From CAVXYG01 sp963766005 (GTDB lineage Bacteria; Actinomycetota; Actinomycetes; S36-B12; GCA-2699445): DNA of 64,000 nt. The stretch lies in the NCBI GenBank assembly GCA_963766005.1, contig CAVXYG010000014.1, forward strand, positions 1 to 64,000. The letters are read 5' to 3'. The translations under genes and the position numbers were made by a program. Of this stretch, positions 63,266 through 64,000 are shown piece by piece (the stretch's first letter is position 1; the number at the start of each line of letters is the position of its first letter). The notes under the pieces were generated by a model. It was not told the origin of the DNA. It did not search any database and saw nothing but the letters and a program-made list of their open reading frames with translations.

Positions 63266-64000
63266 ATGGAGCAGGTCAGCGATTGGACCGGGCGGTTCAC
63301 CGGCGAGGCCGTCGATATCGTGCGACCCAGCGGCGCCGCGGAGGTCGCCGAGGTGCTGCGGCTCGGCTACGCGGTCACTGCGCGCGGCGGGAACACCGGA
63401 CTCGTCGGCGGCGCGGTGCCGGCGTCCGATCGCCCCACCGTCGTGCTCGACACCGCCCGGCTGCGCCGCCTGGACCCGGTCGACGCCGACACCGGCCAGG
63501 TCAGCGTCGGGGCGGGGGTCGCCCTGGCCGAGCTCCAGGCCCACGCTGCCGCCGCCGGGTGGAGCTTCGGCGTGGACCTCGCCGCGCGCGGCACGGCCAC
63601 GATCGGTGGGATGGTGGCCACGAATGCCGGCGGGATCCGGGTCGTCCGCTACGGCATGATGCGGGCCCAGGTCGTGGGCGTCGAGGCGGTCCTGCCGTCC
63701 GGCGAGGTGGTTGCCGACATGTCCGGCCTGGTGAAGAACAACACCGGGTACTCGCTGTCCCACCTGCTCATCGGCTCGGAGGGCACGCTCGGTGTGGTGA
63801 CCGCCGCACGGCTGCGACTGCATCCGCCGGCGCCGGGGACCACCCTGGCCGTGCTGCCGGTGGCGTCGCTGCGGGCAGCGCTCGCCCACGTTGGCGCGGT
63901 GCGGCGCTCCGGTGCCGACCTGATGGCCGCCGAGGTGATCGACGAGGCCAGCCGCCGCCTGGGCGGCGGACTGCCCGGTGTTCCGGCGAGCGCCCTGGTA
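63266..64000 (+). CDS. FAD-binding oxidoreductase, GlcD/D-2-hydroxyacid dehydrogenase type (3' end outside window)
   Basis: The first 245 residues from ATG 63266; the frame is open to the window edge. PCMH-type FAD-binding features: EVLRLGYAVTARGGNTGLVG, ASDRPTVVLDTARLRRLDPV, VSVGAGVALAELQAHAAAAG, RGTATIGGMVATNAGGIRVV, YGMMRAQVVGVEAVLPSGEV and NTGYSLSHLLIGSEGTLGVV. Relatives oxidise D-lactate, glycolate or D-2-hydroxyglutarate. It starts 40 bp after the acyltransferase gene. Confidence 0.88.
   Translation, partial: MEQVSDWTGRFTGEAVDIVRPSGAAEVAEVLRLGYAVTARGGNTGLVGGAVPASDRPTVVLDTARLRRLDPVDADTGQVSVGAGVALAELQAHAAAAGWSFGVDLAARGTATIGGMVATNAGGIRVVRYGMMRAQVVGVEAVLPSGEVVADMSGLVKNNTGYSLSHLLIGSEGTLGVVTAARLRLHPPAPGTTLAVLPVASLRAALAHVGAVRRSGADLMAAEVIDEASRRLGGGLPGVPASALV

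Overview
The window is very GC-rich (third codon positions almost all G or C, many GTG starts, terminator hairpins without U-tracts) and carries actinobacterial families: DUF222-HNH genes behind mycobacterial-type SOS boxes, DUF4012 proteins and PDTG-type wall-anchored proteins. It is a chromosome segment of an Actinomycetota member; I cannot name the genus. No rRNA, tRNA or CRISPR array was seen.

Layout. 1-2.7 kb: a tail-collar remnant and a two-gene ABC exporter. 2.8-8.2 kb: a patch of gene debris (a broken antitoxin, two scraps of a secreted repeat domain, two fragments of one transposase) holding three intact items: a SRPBCC protein, a MazEF-like toxin-antitoxin pair with a probable leaderless promoter, and a DUF222-HNH gene. 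8.7-10 kb: an intact Fic AMPylator behind a strong inverted repeat. 10.4-17 kb: envelope genes (WecB epimerase, membrane glycosyltransferase, secreted jelly-roll-like protein, PDTG surface protein divergent from a DUF4012 protein). 17.1-19.4 kb: a second copy of the transposase-fragment/HNH segment. 19.6-28.3 kb: a broken Fic gene, a YVTN beta-propeller protein, a truncated HNH nuclease, a PD-(D/E)XK-like protein, a VRR-NUC scrap, a small tail-collar protein, a broken SRPBCC copy, a proline-rich membrane protein and a third SOS-boxed DUF222-HNH gene.

28.4-53.2 kb is the main feature: about 20 minus-strand genes, mostly overlapping by 4 bp, encoding an extracellular (or cytoplasmic) contractile injection system (eCIS, phage-tail-like). 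In transcription order: sheath, inner tube, gp26-like zinc-ribbon baseplate protein, Pro/Ala-rich linker protein, DUF4255 protein, AAA+ ATPase, a 71-residue protein, a 1013-residue DUF4157 protein with a second metallopeptidase-like domain (probable cargo), an unknown 171-residue protein, tube-adaptor, LysM-like protein, gp27-like hub, gp5-like spike, PAAR-like tip, gp25-like wedge, two large gp6/J-like wedge proteins, a P2-I-like protein, a DUF6519/beta-helix fibre and a LysM-like coiled-coil protein. The P2-I-like and fibre genes each carry one frameshift, so the particle may lack an intact fibre unless these are sequence errors.

53.4-64 kb returns to envelope functions: a CapD/PglF-type sugar-nucleotide dehydratase, a UvrA C-terminal fragment, a second copy of the PDTG-protein/DUF4012 divergent pair, a DUF559 protein, a ScyD/ScyE-like secreted propeller, an acyltransferase-3/SGNH protein and a truncated FAD-linked dehydrogenase. 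The injection-system operon thus sits between two polysaccharide/surface modules that share a duplicated gene pair.
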